Below are positions 1 through 12,221 of a stretch of 64,000 bases of DNA, piece by piece. The stretch is from Tetranychus cinnabarinus. Its lineage: Eukaryota; Arthropoda; Arachnida; Trombidiformes; Tetranychidae. Position 1 is the first letter of the stretch. Every line of letters begins with the position of its first letter. The stretch covers positions 4,293,001 to 4,357,000 of the forward strand of contig WHVY01000002.1 in assembly GCA_022266195.1 (NCBI GenBank). Reading direction: 5' to 3'. The notes under the pieces were generated by a model. It was not told where the DNA came from. It saw nothing but the letters and a program-made list of their open reading frames with translations, and did not search any database. Made by a program: the position numbers and the translations under genes.

Positions 1-656
1 TATTTAGTTGATTTCAATTTCTTAATTTTCTTATTTCTTTTTCTTACAATTTTCTTATTACCAGGGAAATGGGTCAAATTTTGGTGAATCCATTATGTTA
101 ATCGACCAGCGCAAAAGAAGGCATTTTCAATTCACCTTTTTTGTTCGAGCCAAGACAATGTTATTCATCAAATTATTGAAACAATCAACTTATGATGATA
201 TGAGAGATTCATTATTTTAATCATTATTGCCATTATATATCTAAATTATATTTTGATTAACTATTTATTTTTCATAATCATTACCATTTACTACCCAATC
301 AGCCCAATTAAATGATCAACCTTTCAATTAACAATATTCATAATAATGATTCCTCTATCCTCAACAGTTATTCAAGTACCAATTTAAATCACATTAAGGT
401 TAACAAAGTTGAACACTTTCATTACAATTTTTGCCTTTTCCTTGAATTATTCATCATTTCGCGAAATGATCAGACAAATCAAATGTAAAAGGATAATGAA
501 ATCTGACAAAATAATGTTCTGGTCGATTGTTAATATCATGAGACCTGACAGTTGCTTTTCATTCCTTCAATTATGATAAACCAGAAATATTGAATTTCAA
601 TTTGATAACAAAATTTAACATAATTTTCTCATCTTTTGTTACTGAATCTTAATCAG
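1..656 (-). repeat. Inverted partial copy of the 5' part of copy A (left palindrome arm)
   Basis: Read on the minus strand, this stretch matches 899-1746: the ends pair (bases 1-20 with about 1727-1746), and so do the Ctgattaag-type sequences near 640-656 and 899. Within the arm, about 200 bp matching 1255-1500 is missing, so the arms are unequal. The arm is still matching at base 1 and therefore continues outside the window. In places it resembles copy B (10120-10205) more closely than copy A, so it looks like a third copy of the duplicated segment in inverted orientation. No gene is visible in it. Confidence 0.8.
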
Positions 657-898
657 AGCCTGCGATCAATCAGAGCTTATATCTCATGCCAATAAATATG
701 GTTTTAGATTTAAATGTTAGACAGAAAATAATTTCCAATTTTTTTGTGGTCAAACGAAATGGACATTTGCTCCCTCCAGCAAAAATCTTAATGCGTTAAT
801 GGGACAATAAGCTGTAATTATATGATTAATTAGTTGAATGTAAATTTGCATAATTACATATCTTTCATGATGTAAGCTGTAATAAATAATAAATTGTC

Positions 899-1746
899 TG
901 ATTAAGATTCCTTATCCATTCACAATAGCATGAGAAAATTATGTTCAATTTTGTTATCAAAATGAAATTCAATATATTAATATTTTTGGTTTATTACATT
1001 TGAAGAAGTGAATTGCAACTGTCAGATGGTTTCATGATGTTAACAATTGACATTAACATTATTTTGTCAGATTTCATTATCCTTTTACATTTGATTTGTC
1101 TGATTATTTCAAGAATTGATGAATTCATAGTTCAAGGAAAATGAAAAATTGAAATGAAAGTATTCAACTTTGTTAACCTTAATGTGATTTAAATTGATAC
1201 TTCATGTTGATCAAATTGGGCTGATTGGGTAATAAATGGTAATGATTGTGATCATGATCATGATGTTTAAAGGGAAAACTTTTTCGTTTATTCTGTTTTC
1301 CTAATCGTGATCAATTGCCATTAGTAGACAAAAGATTTAAATTGTAAAAATTGTTAATCAATCACGTCCAACTGCCAAAGCGCCAAAAACAAATATCTGC
1401 AAGAAGACTTGAGTTGGTGTTTGGTTGTTGGTCAGATTTCCTAATCAGATGAGTGGATGTGAAATAAAATATAAAATAAATAGTTAATCAGAAATAATTT
1501 AGATATATAAGGGCAATGATGAATTTCTCATATCATCATAAGTTGATTGTCTCAATAATTTGGTGAATTACATTATCTTGGCTCTTCTACTTGAAATATA
1601 AGGTGAACAATGAATACAAAATGTCTGCCTTCTTTTTCCTTCGATTAACATAATGGATTCACCAAAATTTGACCCATTTCCCTGGTAATAAGAGAATTGT
1701 AAGAAAAAGAAATAAGAAAATTAAGAAATTGAAAACAACTAAATAA
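899..1746 (+). repeat. Right arm of the inverted repeat; 5' part of duplicated segment copy A
   Basis: Complementary to 1-656 with a spacer of about 240 bp (657-898). It is also repeated in direct orientation at about 9815-10685. No open reading frame of note. The arrangement could be a fold-back element, but the direct copy at 9.7 kb shows it is part of a larger duplicated block. Confidence 0.8.
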
Positions 1747-3110
1747 GATAATTAACTTACATTTCGAGTTTGCTTCTTCCTGTTGACCATTTTATAGCTT
1801 ATAATACAGTTAATATCTCCACTTGTCTTATACACTTTGTAGCTTTCCTTTTCCATCAACATCTTTCTGTTATCCCTTTCTCCTTGATTTTCACATTATT
1901 ATCATCTTTTATCATTCACCTTTATCCTCCAATCGTCCATATATGTAAACAAATGAGAGACACGAATTTGCACTTTTCTAATAAATATAATGATAATAAT
2001 AATTTAATAATAAGTTAAAAACCCAACAACAGCAGCAAAAAAGTAAAATGATCAAGATTCACACGAGTTTACCTAAACACGATTGTCTCGAGGAAAAAAA
2101 GAAACACTATTACTTTTAATTTAAAAGTATTCACTTCACTGTCTCCAAACTCAGTCCTTGTGTTAATCAAAATAATTAATATCTTTTAAAGATGATTGGT
2201 AAATTAATTAATCGATATGGTCAAGCAAACGGTGTCAAGCAAATCATAGAGTAAAAACATCTGCGACTCAATTTTGACAAAAAATACCTCTACTTTCTAG
2301 CTCTAGATGGCTCTAAATTTTTCCATTAAAAAGGACATTAATTAGCAAAAATTAGATTTACTTTTGTCGAAACATCAAACATAAAAGTCCAATCTAGACA
2401 AAATTCTGGTCCATTATTAGAATCGATAAAAATGCTCACAAATCATTGAAAATCATTGAATGGCAACAAAGTAAATTTTACTTTGAAAAACTAACAACAA
2501 TCAAATCGCCTAATCCTTTACTTGGTATTAAAAGATTAGGTGACTTGATGGTCGATCCGATACTGATCCAATAAGATCCAAGTCCACCTTTGTTTCAATT
2601 TGCTAAATAATCCGGTTATTTGTACCAATGTCTAACAAGTGTAACAATTGTAAGTTATTTACTTTTCCAATTAAGAAATCCTGTGATATTTTTAATTATA
2701 TTGATCATCAAAATAAGTTAAATTAATACTAATAGAGTTTCTTTCTATTGATATCGGACACCCTTTGAAAAGTTATATTGTTCAAAATGTGTCTCCACTT
2801 AAAGCGTTTAATGTTTCAATTAAGCTGCTTACCACCAACCTTGGGACGACTATTTTTTAAACTGAAAAGGCAAGCGTTGATTTATGGACAACCCTGTACA
2901 TTTAAATTGTCAATTGTCACTTAAAAGTCAAGTGTTACTTGGCGTTGATTACAAAGATCGAGCTTTTCTAACCTTATTTAGTAAGCAACTTTACTGTGTG
3001 AATAGCTGTCAGTGGAAACCATAACTAGTCTAGAATCACATCTTTAGACATTGATTCGTGCCTTCATTTTCAACTTTCTGATAATATTTGGCCCACTCTT
3101 TCGGCCAAAT
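1747..3110. other. Non-coding upstream region of the ENPP-like gene
   Basis: AT-rich. About 2024-2265 is shared with copy B; 1747-2020 and 2290-3200 have no counterpart there. The small ORF at 1770-2018 shows no coding character. I see no clear TATA box or other defined element; the ENPP promoter is presumably within the last few hundred bases. Confidence 0.5.
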
Positions 3111-5088
3111 ATGTTCTACAAGTCCATTTGTTTCAATGTTTTTTGTTATTGTCTGTGTGCATTGATAGTATTACCTTCCAGTCAATGTTTGCCTCTTTAC
3201 AATAAGACAGCAGATGGAATGGACAATGAAAAACCAATCCAATTTGATATTGAAAATTCAATTGATGATCTTCTTGGAGAACCAGTCAAATCATTCAAAT
3301 CAAGGCAACAGCTGGTCATTATTTCGTTTGATGGATTCCGCCATGATTACATTGGTACCTTTAATACACCAAATCTAGTGGAGATGATTAACAGAGGAGT
3401 TTATGCACCTTATGGATATTATCCTGCTTTTGCCACCAAAACCTTCCCGACTCATTGGACTCTAGCAACAGGTAACTAAACTGTCGTATTTAAAACTCTT
3501 TATCTTAAATGAATCAATGACTGGTACCATATTTGGTGCTGATTTAATCTTAAATATTGATAGTGGTTAGAAGAAGATTCAATTGAAGAAACATTTAACT
3601 TTGTTGCCTATCAACAACTTGTTATTCATTGTATTGTTCAGTGCTCATGTAAGTTATAGATGTTTATGAAGTAATGGTTCGATTATAATTTATTATTCTC
3701 TTCATTTAATGATCTCAAGAGCCAATTCAATGCCAACCTTATCTTATCTTAACCACATCCTAATATTGAAATTAGCACCGATACTAACCATGTTATATGC
3801 TATAAACAAGAAAACTTGTAGATAATATTGAACGGAAATGCCTATCACAGTCAATTTATTAATACAAATCAAAGTATAATACCAAGATAAATTGAGTACA
3901 TCTTGTAACATTTATATTACAATTAATAGCAATTACTGTTTAATTTATTTATTTTTCAGAATTGAAACTCTAATTCAAAGTATTTATATTTATCTTCGTT
4001 GTTTTTTGCCCAGGTTTGCATGAAGAAAACCATGGATTAGTCGATAATCGCTTTTTTGATCCACTGCTAAACGAAACATTCACCCGATCTAAAAGTGGTA
4101 GTAAATGGTTTGCTGGCGAACCAATTTGGTCAACCTGTCGAAGACAAAATTGTTCAGCAAATGTACTTTTCTGGCCTGGTAGTGCAGCTGCTAGCAATGC
4201 TAAGCCAAAAAATCAACATCAATTTAACTTGCCGTACAATGAGACAATCACCTTAGAAGATCGATTTGAATATCTCTTGAACTGGATTGAGAATGGTATT
4301 GATCTTTCAATGATTTACTTTCATCAACCTGATCAAGCTGGCCATGAATTTGGGGCATTCTCTGAACCAGTTCGTACGCAAGTCGAAAAGATAGATCAAA
4401 TAGTCGGAGATCTTATGCATACAATTCGCAATTCTTCGAAATACTCTAATGTAAATGTCATAATTACTGGAGACCATGGAATGGCTAATCTAACCAATAA
4501 TGGAACAATCTACTTAATTGATTACATTAACATGACCGATGTTGCGGTTGTCTCTCAATTAGGTGCCGTAGCTAGTCTATTACCCAAACCTGGACGATTA
4601 GAGACAATTTATAATGCACTTAAATCCAGTGGTAATTCTCACTTCGAGGTATATCGAAAAAAAGATGTTCCTAACCGATTCCATTATAAAAATTCACACC
4701 GAATCATGCCAATCGTTATGATTGCTCAAGAAGGCTACATAATTGATACAGTAAGTCCTCTCATATTTACGGTGATGTTTACAATAAAAAACTAATCAAT
4801 TTCATCAATTTTTAGGCACCAAGAACGAGACGAAAACGTAAAGTAGCTTTTCATGGGTATGACAATTTGCTGCCATCAATGAGACCAATATTTTTGGCTG
4901 AAGGACCATTATTTAAACCAAGCTATCTAATCGAACCATTTCATTCCGTTAATTTATATTCACTTTTTTGCCACATTTTAAAGATACAACCAGGACCAAA
5001 TGATGGGTCTTTAAGCTCAATAAGTCACATTTTGACAGACACCAATTTTTTAGAAACTAAGCAAAGAAAAAAGAAAAGAAGAAACTGA
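3111..5088 (+). CDS. ENPP4/5-like ectonucleotide pyrophosphatase/phosphodiesterase
   Basis: Three coding exons, 3111-3471, 4014-4750 and 4816-5088, join in frame with GT-AG introns to give 456 aa. I chose the ATG at 3111 because a hydrophobic signal peptide follows it directly; the frame is open upstream but lacks another ATG. Family features seen: the metal-binding Asp in SFDGFRHDY (about residue 74), the nucleophilic Thr in KTFPTHW (about 111), QPDQAGHEFG, TGDHGM and FHGYDN. ENPP enzymes use two zinc ions to hydrolyse phosphodiester or pyrophosphate bonds of extracellular nucleotides or lipids. The length matches the short ENPP4/5 subgroup without a nuclease-like domain. Those usually end in a membrane anchor, but this protein ends in a run of Lys/Arg, so it is either secreted or lacks an unrecognised last exon. 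AATAAA lies about 40 bp downstream. A degenerate copy lies at 10971-11270. Confidence 0.88.
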
Positions 5089-6540
5089 TAATTAATGGCA
5101 ACAGTAATTATAAAAATATTCACATAAATAAAGGAAATCAATATTTTTGATAAAAATTACTGTCTATCAATCACATTAATTTACGTATTTTACTCTAAAA
5201 TCAAACACTTTGGTTGTTGGTTGTGGTTGCTGTTTTGTTGGCGTTGGTTTTCACTTCAGAGCTGCTGACTATATAACATTGAATATCATTGAATCAAGCA
5301 AATTAATATTAACTTCAAAAGGATTATAATGGAAAACAGACTTGGGGTGAAAATTGAGATTTTTATAGCGAGAAACTTTCAATCTTAATTCATCAAAATA
5401 GTCGGAAAGCACGGCTTATTAGAGTTCTTAAATTGGAACAAGTTGATTCATGACTAAAGACGATGAAAATCGGTAAAAAAATGATTACAGTTTCAAAGAT
5501 TTAGCGATATCATAATCTGTTAATAGTCACTAATTATTTAGAGCAACCAGCTAAAAAATAAGCTTCCATTCTGATGGGTAACCTTTAATAGTACATCGGA
5601 TGTACATTTATTTCCGATTCTTTTCATTATATTCTATCTTTTTGATGATAAATTATAAGTAACAACTTTCTATTAAACACAATCTAAAATGATGATAATG
5701 ATTAATAGAAAATTAATAGACACACATCAAGCAATTATTAATAATTAATATCTTCCCATTTTGAGTCATTTACAAAATCAAACTTGGATACTTTCACTTT
5801 ATAAGTTGTAGTTTGAAAGTAATCACTGAACAGGAATACATGTTTAATCTCTTGATAAATCCAGTTCTCCATTAAATCACAATTTTAAATAATCGAAGCT
5901 TAAAGTTGTTGTTATTTTTATGTTGTATAGTTTCAGTATTTTTTGGAACAAGAACAACGAGAAGAACAATTTCCATGGAACAAGAACAGAGAATATTATT
6001 CTTAATTCTTAAAACCAAGAATGTGAACAGTACAAATTAGAACAATCAAAATTAGATGAACGAAAACCTAAAATCGAGAACAATTTCGGTGAAAAATTTA
6101 TCAACGGTTTTTTGGGTAGAATGTGGTTCAACTTGAATCCCTCTGATGTCTATGAGTTACTTTAGGCACTCATTTTGCATTCATTGTGTCATTTTCATTC
6201 TTTTGTCTAATCACGAGAACGAACTTTTTTTATTCTGTCCTAGATTTTGGACGTTCTGTTTCTAGGTTGAAATTTTGGAACAGAACGGAATAGAATAAAG
6301 ATTAATTATTCCTGGCGCTGTAGTACAATAATAACACTAGTTCATGATGAAAATACTTGCAGTCTATTCCAACTTTGAATTTCAAAGTTTAAACATAAAC
6401 ACCAGAAGCTGACTTCAGAGTCATCTTGTGATTTCTTTTTTAACTTCCAATCAAAACAAATTCATTTTCACTAACTTTTACTAACTTTTTCGCCAGCTCA
6501 CTTATTATTAATAAATCGTACACACGTAACCGTTTGTTAG
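5089..6540. other. Non-coding part of duplicated segment A
   Basis: From about 5350 this matches 11270-12130 upstream of the intact cardiolipin synthase gene, so it is the former promoter region of the lost copy-A gene. The first coding exon of that gene (12222-12551 in copy B) has no counterpart here. No other gene seen. Confidence 0.6.
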
Positions 6541-6884
6541 GCCGATGGATATATCGTACGACGCTTTGAAAGTCAAGGATCAGCTCTTGGTGAATCTAGG
6601 ATCCAATAGATGATAAAATCTTAATTTCAACTCTTTATTTATCAGCCACAATAAGTGGGCAATTACCAGGTAATGGATAGTTTTTCATGATAGTTTTCCT
6701 GCTGATGATATGAGTTTGATTTATTGCTAATATTTGGTGAATCTGTAATACGTTACTCAAATGGTACATCAGTGAAAGTGTTTTTTTAACCTACTTTCAG
6801 TATCTTGTCGCCACCACAACAATAGCATCTGGTCTTGATTACATTTTCAACAGAGATAATTATATCTTCCAATTGAAACAATAG
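6541..6884 (+). pseudogene. Cardiolipin synthase pseudogene (copy A)
   Basis: Similar to exons 2 and 3 of the intact gene at 12222-13201. The exon-2-like part is 6541-6669 and still has its flanking splice sites. It carries small deletions and substitutions that shift the frame after the CDP-alcohol motif, and the Ala of the A-R pair is changed. The exon-3-like part (about 6718-6884) has an internal deletion of over 100 bp and has lost intron sequence, but the terminal codons and stop are recognisable. Exon 1 is absent. It cannot encode a functional enzyme. Confidence 0.9.
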
Positions 6885-6910
6885 AAAGAAACAAAGGTCA
6901 GCAAAATCAT

Positions 6911-6942
6911 CTATTGATCGACGGCAAATTGCATTTGCACAG
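6911..6942 (-). pseudogene. Fragment of a LIM-domain exon
   Basis: About 32 bp differing by only a few bases from about 14578-14610, inside exon 12 (LIM2) of the Zasp-like gene. It is the last recognisable trace of the right end of duplicated segment A. It is short, but it is collinear with the rest of the duplication, including the shared aaaggtcagcaaaa just before it. Confidence 0.6.
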
Positions 6943-7139
6943 ATTATTTTATCATATTCATATCAAAAATATGGAATTGTTACAGTTTTTTATCATTTTA
7001 CAGAGAATGGAAATGATCAGTTATCATTAATAATAAGATTGCATCAGATTTATTAGTTTGAGCGCCTCTTTTGAAGCATGAAATATCAGCTGTTTATCGA
7101 ATGACTGACAATAATTTCAATTTTGTATTGACAGTGTAT

Positions 7140-8564
7140 TTAAAGATTTTGTTTGACAAATTTTGTAATCAATTCAAAAGCAGCTTTAGGTTGGTCATAA
7201 GGAACCATATGTCCAGAGTTTCGGACGACAGCGTAATGGAAATTTTCAAATGATGTAATGTAACCAGCTACATCAACTGCTTCACCTTCAAGTTTCCAAA
7301 TTTTTCTCGGTGAAAGTTTGTATCCTATTCCTCCTTTCCATTTCAGGGTTTGGATTAAAGTTTCCGTGCAAGAAGCTCCTACAATTATGTCAAGTGATCC
7401 ACTGTAAAGTAAAACTTGGTATCCATTGTCCATCAGCTGTTCTAACCAATGAGAAACTGACTGGCAAATATCCTCTTTCAAATGGTCAAAAACAATTTTA
7501 CCTGGATTAGCTGTCCTATTACCAACATGGATGGCCTCTCTAACCTCTTTAAGAGCTAGATATGAATCTGAATAGGACAATTCTTTAGGTTCAACAGTCA
7601 ATAGGGAATTGTAAACATTGGTGATCCCTGTAACGTTGAAAAACAGTGAAGTTGTTTCATCACCACCCAAGTAAGCATCCTGTAAATGGAAACAATCGAG
7701 CCATCGTTCTTCAGCAGCAGCCTTTCGAACTGCTCGCTCAAGAGCTCTTCCCTTCTCGGCAGTAAAATAATCAAACAAACCCAACTGATAGAGCATATCA
7801 GCATATCTAAACATCAAGGCACCATCAACAAGACCATCACCAATGGCAATACCTTTCAAATTGATTCCCGATGATTCCCTCTCCTGATGTAACTTGTATC
7901 CAATGGCTGGTATATATTTACCAGCATAAGATTCACCAGTAATGTAAAAATCGTGCGGCCTCCATTCGGGAAATAGCGTGAAAAATTGTACCAATGCTTG
8001 ATACAAATCACTTCCAACCTGAGCTTGATTGGTTACATAGCCCATTTTATCCTCTGTATATGAAAATCCAGTACCAACAGGTTGGTCGATGTAAAGATAT
8101 GAAAATAGGTTTGTCCATGAATACTCTCGAAGAGTAACATTTAGGTTAGCGTCCACTTTGAAGGGTCCATTTTCATTGAATAAACCATAGGTTGATGGTG
8201 CTCCTGGTCCACCTTGTAACCAAAGTCCAACTGGAGCTGATGTGTTCTGTTACAAATTATTTATAATCAGTGTTTTTGAAGCAGTTTCATTGTTTTACTT
8301 TACCTTTGAAGGAAAGAACCAGAAAAAAAGATTGCTCCCAATCTCTTTATTGATGGTTAAATAACCAGAGTAACTTTCAATTTGAGGAGCATTTGGAAGA
8401 TTATCAACTCTGGACTGAAGACGAGCTTCAGCAATACGACCCGATTCAATTAGAGGTGTTAAATAGATTGCTGGTTTCGTTTGGAAACTGTTAACACAGA
8501 TGCAAGAAATGATTAAGATGTTTATGAATACAAAAAAGTTGACCATCTTCCCGTTAGCAGACAT
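7140..8564 (-). CDS. Serine carboxypeptidase, S10 family (CPVL-like)
   Basis: Two coding exons, 8304-8564 and 7140-8246 on the minus strand, join in phase 0 across a 57-bp intron to give 455 aa, close to the usual CPVL length. The ATG at 8564 is followed by a hydrophobic signal peptide; the frame continues upstream without an earlier ATG. S10 hallmarks are all present: the oxyanion-hole segment LWLQGGPGAPS, the nucleophile in GESYAGKYIPA, the catalytic Asp in SGSLDIIVG and the catalytic His in SGHMVPYDQP. The enzyme should remove C-terminal residues from peptides in lysosomes or the secretory pathway, or after secretion into the gut. It lies between the two duplicated segments and has no second copy in the window. 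Confidence 0.93.
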
Positions 8565-9710
8565 TGCTGTGATTTTGCAAACTATTAAAATAATTACCAA
8601 TTTGTGATTTTTTAAAACAAAATGAAATCACATTATTTATATCAAATTAGTTTAGGAAATATTTTTTATAGTGAAAGTTCCTGATTATGGGTGTTAATTA
8701 GATAATATTGTCAATTGTTTTGTTTGTCACACAGAGTCAGTAAACATAAACCTTGATATCTCGTTTAATAAATCTCAAAAAGTGGTTTGATTTGCTGCAT
8801 CCATTCACACTAACATCGACTTGAAATTCAATCAATTAATTTTTTCATGCTAGTCCTTTTCAATGCTCCATAATAAATTGAATTTAACCTGATAATTTGA
8901 TGTCCAACTGGAGAGAAATGATTAAAGTGAATTGTAATTAAATTCAAGTAAATTGCATTGGAGCTGGCTAAATAAAAAATTGAATCCTTTTCTGTTGCGG
9001 ACTGTGTTAACACATTGAATGTTATTATCTGATAACTCAGTGCATATGGTTGAAGTTCAGTTAGAAATCTTTCATGATTCAAAGGCATGTGTAACCTTTA
9101 CAATCAAACCATTTATAAATATTTCCATAAATAAGATAGCAACTTGACGAAATGCTAACCTTTCAAAGGATCAAAATATTGATCAACGGAACAGTCTAAT
9201 GATACAGTCACCTCAATGGAAACATTAATAAAGATAATCAAGTGCACAAATATAATGTTCAATCACGAAAACATCAAAATATATGAAAAATATCAAAAAC
9301 CAGAAAAAAATCTCATTATTTTATTCTGTTGTAGTCCATTGGTCGAAACAATTTTACATTCGATAAGATTCGGAGGTTGATGAATATTTTGTAAAATAAA
9401 TCAAGTTAAAGTCTCTCCAGAATAAATTGTGAACCCTGTGATATTAGATCTAGATAAGCTGAATTAAAATGTATCAAATGTATGAGATTACACTTAACCA
9501 TTGATTCTCAATTCACATGTGAATGTACAATCAATTATTAGATTGTTCACTTTTGTAAATCTATGATAAAACTAATGTAATATTGTACAATTTACTGTTT
9601 CATCTATTGAAGTCTTTTCAGTCAACCTTGCTTAGTTAATACAATGAACCATTGATTGTTTACCAGACTCACCAACTCGAATGCTTAGTGGCTATTAGCT
9701 TGAGAAGCTG
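8565..9710. other. Intergenic region upstream of the carboxypeptidase
   Basis: AT-rich, with no convincing gene. An open frame of 86 codons at 8828-9088 (minus) has no recognisable motif. The carboxypeptidase promoter should lie next to 8565. The start of duplicated segment B marks the right end. Confidence 0.5.
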
Positions 9711-10970
9711 CGTTAATGGGACAATGTAAGCTGTAATTATATTATTAATTAGTTGAATGTAAATTTGCATAATTGCATATCTTTCATCATGTAAGTTGTA
9801 ATAAATAATAAATTGTCTAATTAAGATTCTTTATTCATTCACAATAACAATAAAAGATGAGAAAATTATGCTAAATTTTGTTTTCAAATTAAAAGGCAAT
9901 ATATTTCTCGTTTATTATAATAGAATTGTATGAAAAGCAACTGTCAGATGGTTTCATAATATTAACAATTGACATTAACATTATCTTGTCAGATTTCATT
10001 ATCCTTTTACATTTGATTTGTCTGATTATTTCAAGAATTGATGAATTCATAGTTCAAGGAAATTGAAAATTGAAATGAAGTGTTCAACTTTTCAACCTTG
10101 ATGTGATTTAAGTAAATGCTTCACAACTGTTGAGGATAGAGGAATCGTTTTAATGAATATTGTTTATTGAAAGGTTGATCATTTAATTGGGCTGATTGGG
10201 TAGTAAATGATGTTTAAAGGGAAAACTTTTTCGTTTATTCTGTTTTCCTAATCGTGATCAATTGCCATTAGTAGACAAAAGATTTAAATTGTAAAAATTG
10301 TTAATCAATCACGTCCAACTGCCAAAGCGCCAAAAACAAATATCTGCAAGAAGACTTGAGTTGGTGTTTGGTTGTTGGTCAGATTTCCTAATCAGATGAG
10401 TGGATGTGAAATAAAATATAAAATAAATAGTTAATCAGAAATAATTTAGATATATAAGGGCAATGATGAATTTCTCATATCATCATAAGTTGATTGTCTC
10501 AATAATTTGGTGAATTACATTATCTTGGCTCTTCTACTTGAAATATAAGGTGAACAATGAATACAAAATGTCTGCCTTCTTTTTGCTGGTCGATTAACAT
10601 AATGGATTCACCAAAATTTGACCCATTTCCCTGGTAATAAGAGAATTGTAAGAAAAAGAAATAAGAAAATTAAGAAATTGAAATCAAATCCAGCAGCAAA
10701 AAAGCAAAATGATCAAGATTCACACGAGTTTGCCTAATCACGATTGTCTCGAGGTGAGCAGAAACACTATTACTTTTAATTCAGGAGTATTAACTTGATT
10801 GTCTTCAAGCTCAGTCCTTGGGTTTATCAAAAATAATTAATATCTTTTAAAGATGATTGGTAAATTAACTAATGGATTTGGTCAGCCAACGGTGTCAAGG
10901 AAAGCATAGAGTAAAAACATCCATTGAAACAATGCTCATTTTTGACAAAAAAACCTCTTCTTTAAGAAAA

Positions 10971-11270
10971 AAGACAGCAGATGAAATGGACAATGAAAAA
11001 CCAATCCAATTTGAAAACAACTTGTTATTCATTGTATTGTTCAGTGCTCATGTAAGTTATAGATGTTTATGAAGTAATGGTTCGATTATAATTTATTATT
11101 CTCTTCATTTAATGATCTCAAGAGCCAATTCAATGCCAACCTTATCTTATCTTAACCACATCCTAATATTGAAATTAGCACCGATACTAACCATGTTATA
11201 TGCCATAAACAAGAAAACTTGTAGATAATATTGAACGGAAATGCCTATCACAGTCAATTCATTAATACAG
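10971..11270 (+). pseudogene. ENPP pseudogene fragment (copy B)
   Basis: The first 45 bp match 3203-3247 in exon 1 of the intact ENPP-like gene. They then jump to 3617-3868, which is intron 1 of that gene, and afterwards to about 5350, beyond its 3' end. The start, signal peptide, most of exon 1 and exons 2-3 are deleted, so all catalytic motifs are gone. The 66-codon open frame at 10872-11072 is an accident of this fusion. Confidence 0.9.
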
Positions 11271-12221
11271 TACAAACGATTTTTATAGCGAGAAGTTTTC
11301 AATCCTCATTCATCAGGTAGTCGGAAAGCACGGCTTATTAGAGTTCTTAAATTGGAACAAGTTGATTCATGACTAAAGACGATGAAAATCGGTAAAAAAA
11401 TGATTACAGTTTCAAAGATTTAGCGATATCATAATCTGTTAATAGTCACTAATTATTTAGAGCAACCAGCTAAAAAATAAGCTTCGATTTTGTTGGGTAA
11501 CCTTTAATAGTACATCGGATGTACATTTATTTCCGATTCTTTTCATTATATTCTATCTTTTTGATGATAACAGCTTGTAACAACTTTCTATTAAACACAA
11601 TTTCATCAAGCAATTATTATTATAATAATAATAATTTTCATTTTGAGTCATTTACAAAATCAAACTTGAATACTTTCACTTTATAAGCTGTAGTTGCAAA
11701 GTAATCACTGAACAGGAGTACATGTTTAATCTCTTGATAAATCCAGTTTTCCATTAAATCACAATTTTAAATAATCCAAGCTAAAAGTTATTTTGTTGTT
11801 GTATGGTTGAATATTTCAAGGAACAATTTCCATGGGACAAGAACAGAGAATAAAGTTCTTGATTCTTAAAACCAAGAACGTCCAAATTAGACCAAAAAAT
11901 TAGATGAACGAAAACCTAAAATCGAGAGTTTAATCTAAGACAGAACGGAACAGAATAGAGAATGATTATTCCTGACGCTGAAGTACAAGAATGATACAAC
12001 ACGAGTTCATGATGAAAATACTTGTTGTCTTGAGTTTGAATTTCAAAGTTTGAACGACTCCAGAATTTGACTTCAGAGCCATCTTGTGATTCTTTTTTCG
12101 ACTTCAAACCAAAACAAATTCATCTCCACATGAAATACTTAAAGTGAAAAAAATATTTTATCTGATTAATTTTTCAGTATTTTCTTTCTTAGTTATTGTT
12201 AATTTTACTTACTGTGTAGGT

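Larger units (their letters stand above)
793..6940 (+). repeat. Segmental duplication, copy A
   Basis: Collinear blocks match copy B. They are 793-1740 with 9711-10680, 2024-2260 with 10690-10915, 3203-3247 plus 3617-3868 with 10971-11270, 5350-6470 with 11270-12130, and 6490-6884 with 12590-13201. A last short match, 6911-6942 to about 14578-14610, lies in the LIM exon of the neighbouring minus-strand gene. The left breakpoint is sharp, at the sequence gcgttaatgggacaat. Copy A keeps the ENPP gene and has lost the cardiolipin synthase. Confidence 0.85.

Noticed and set aside
1..1746. Simple fold-back transposon or MITE
   Set aside because: The right arm is part of a much longer block repeated in direct orientation at 9.7 kb, so segmental duplication explains it better; not fully excluded because the left end is outside the window.
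8828..9088. 86-codon frame on the minus strand
   Set aside because: No motif or duplicate constraint in favour of coding, and it lies in AT-rich intergenic DNA.
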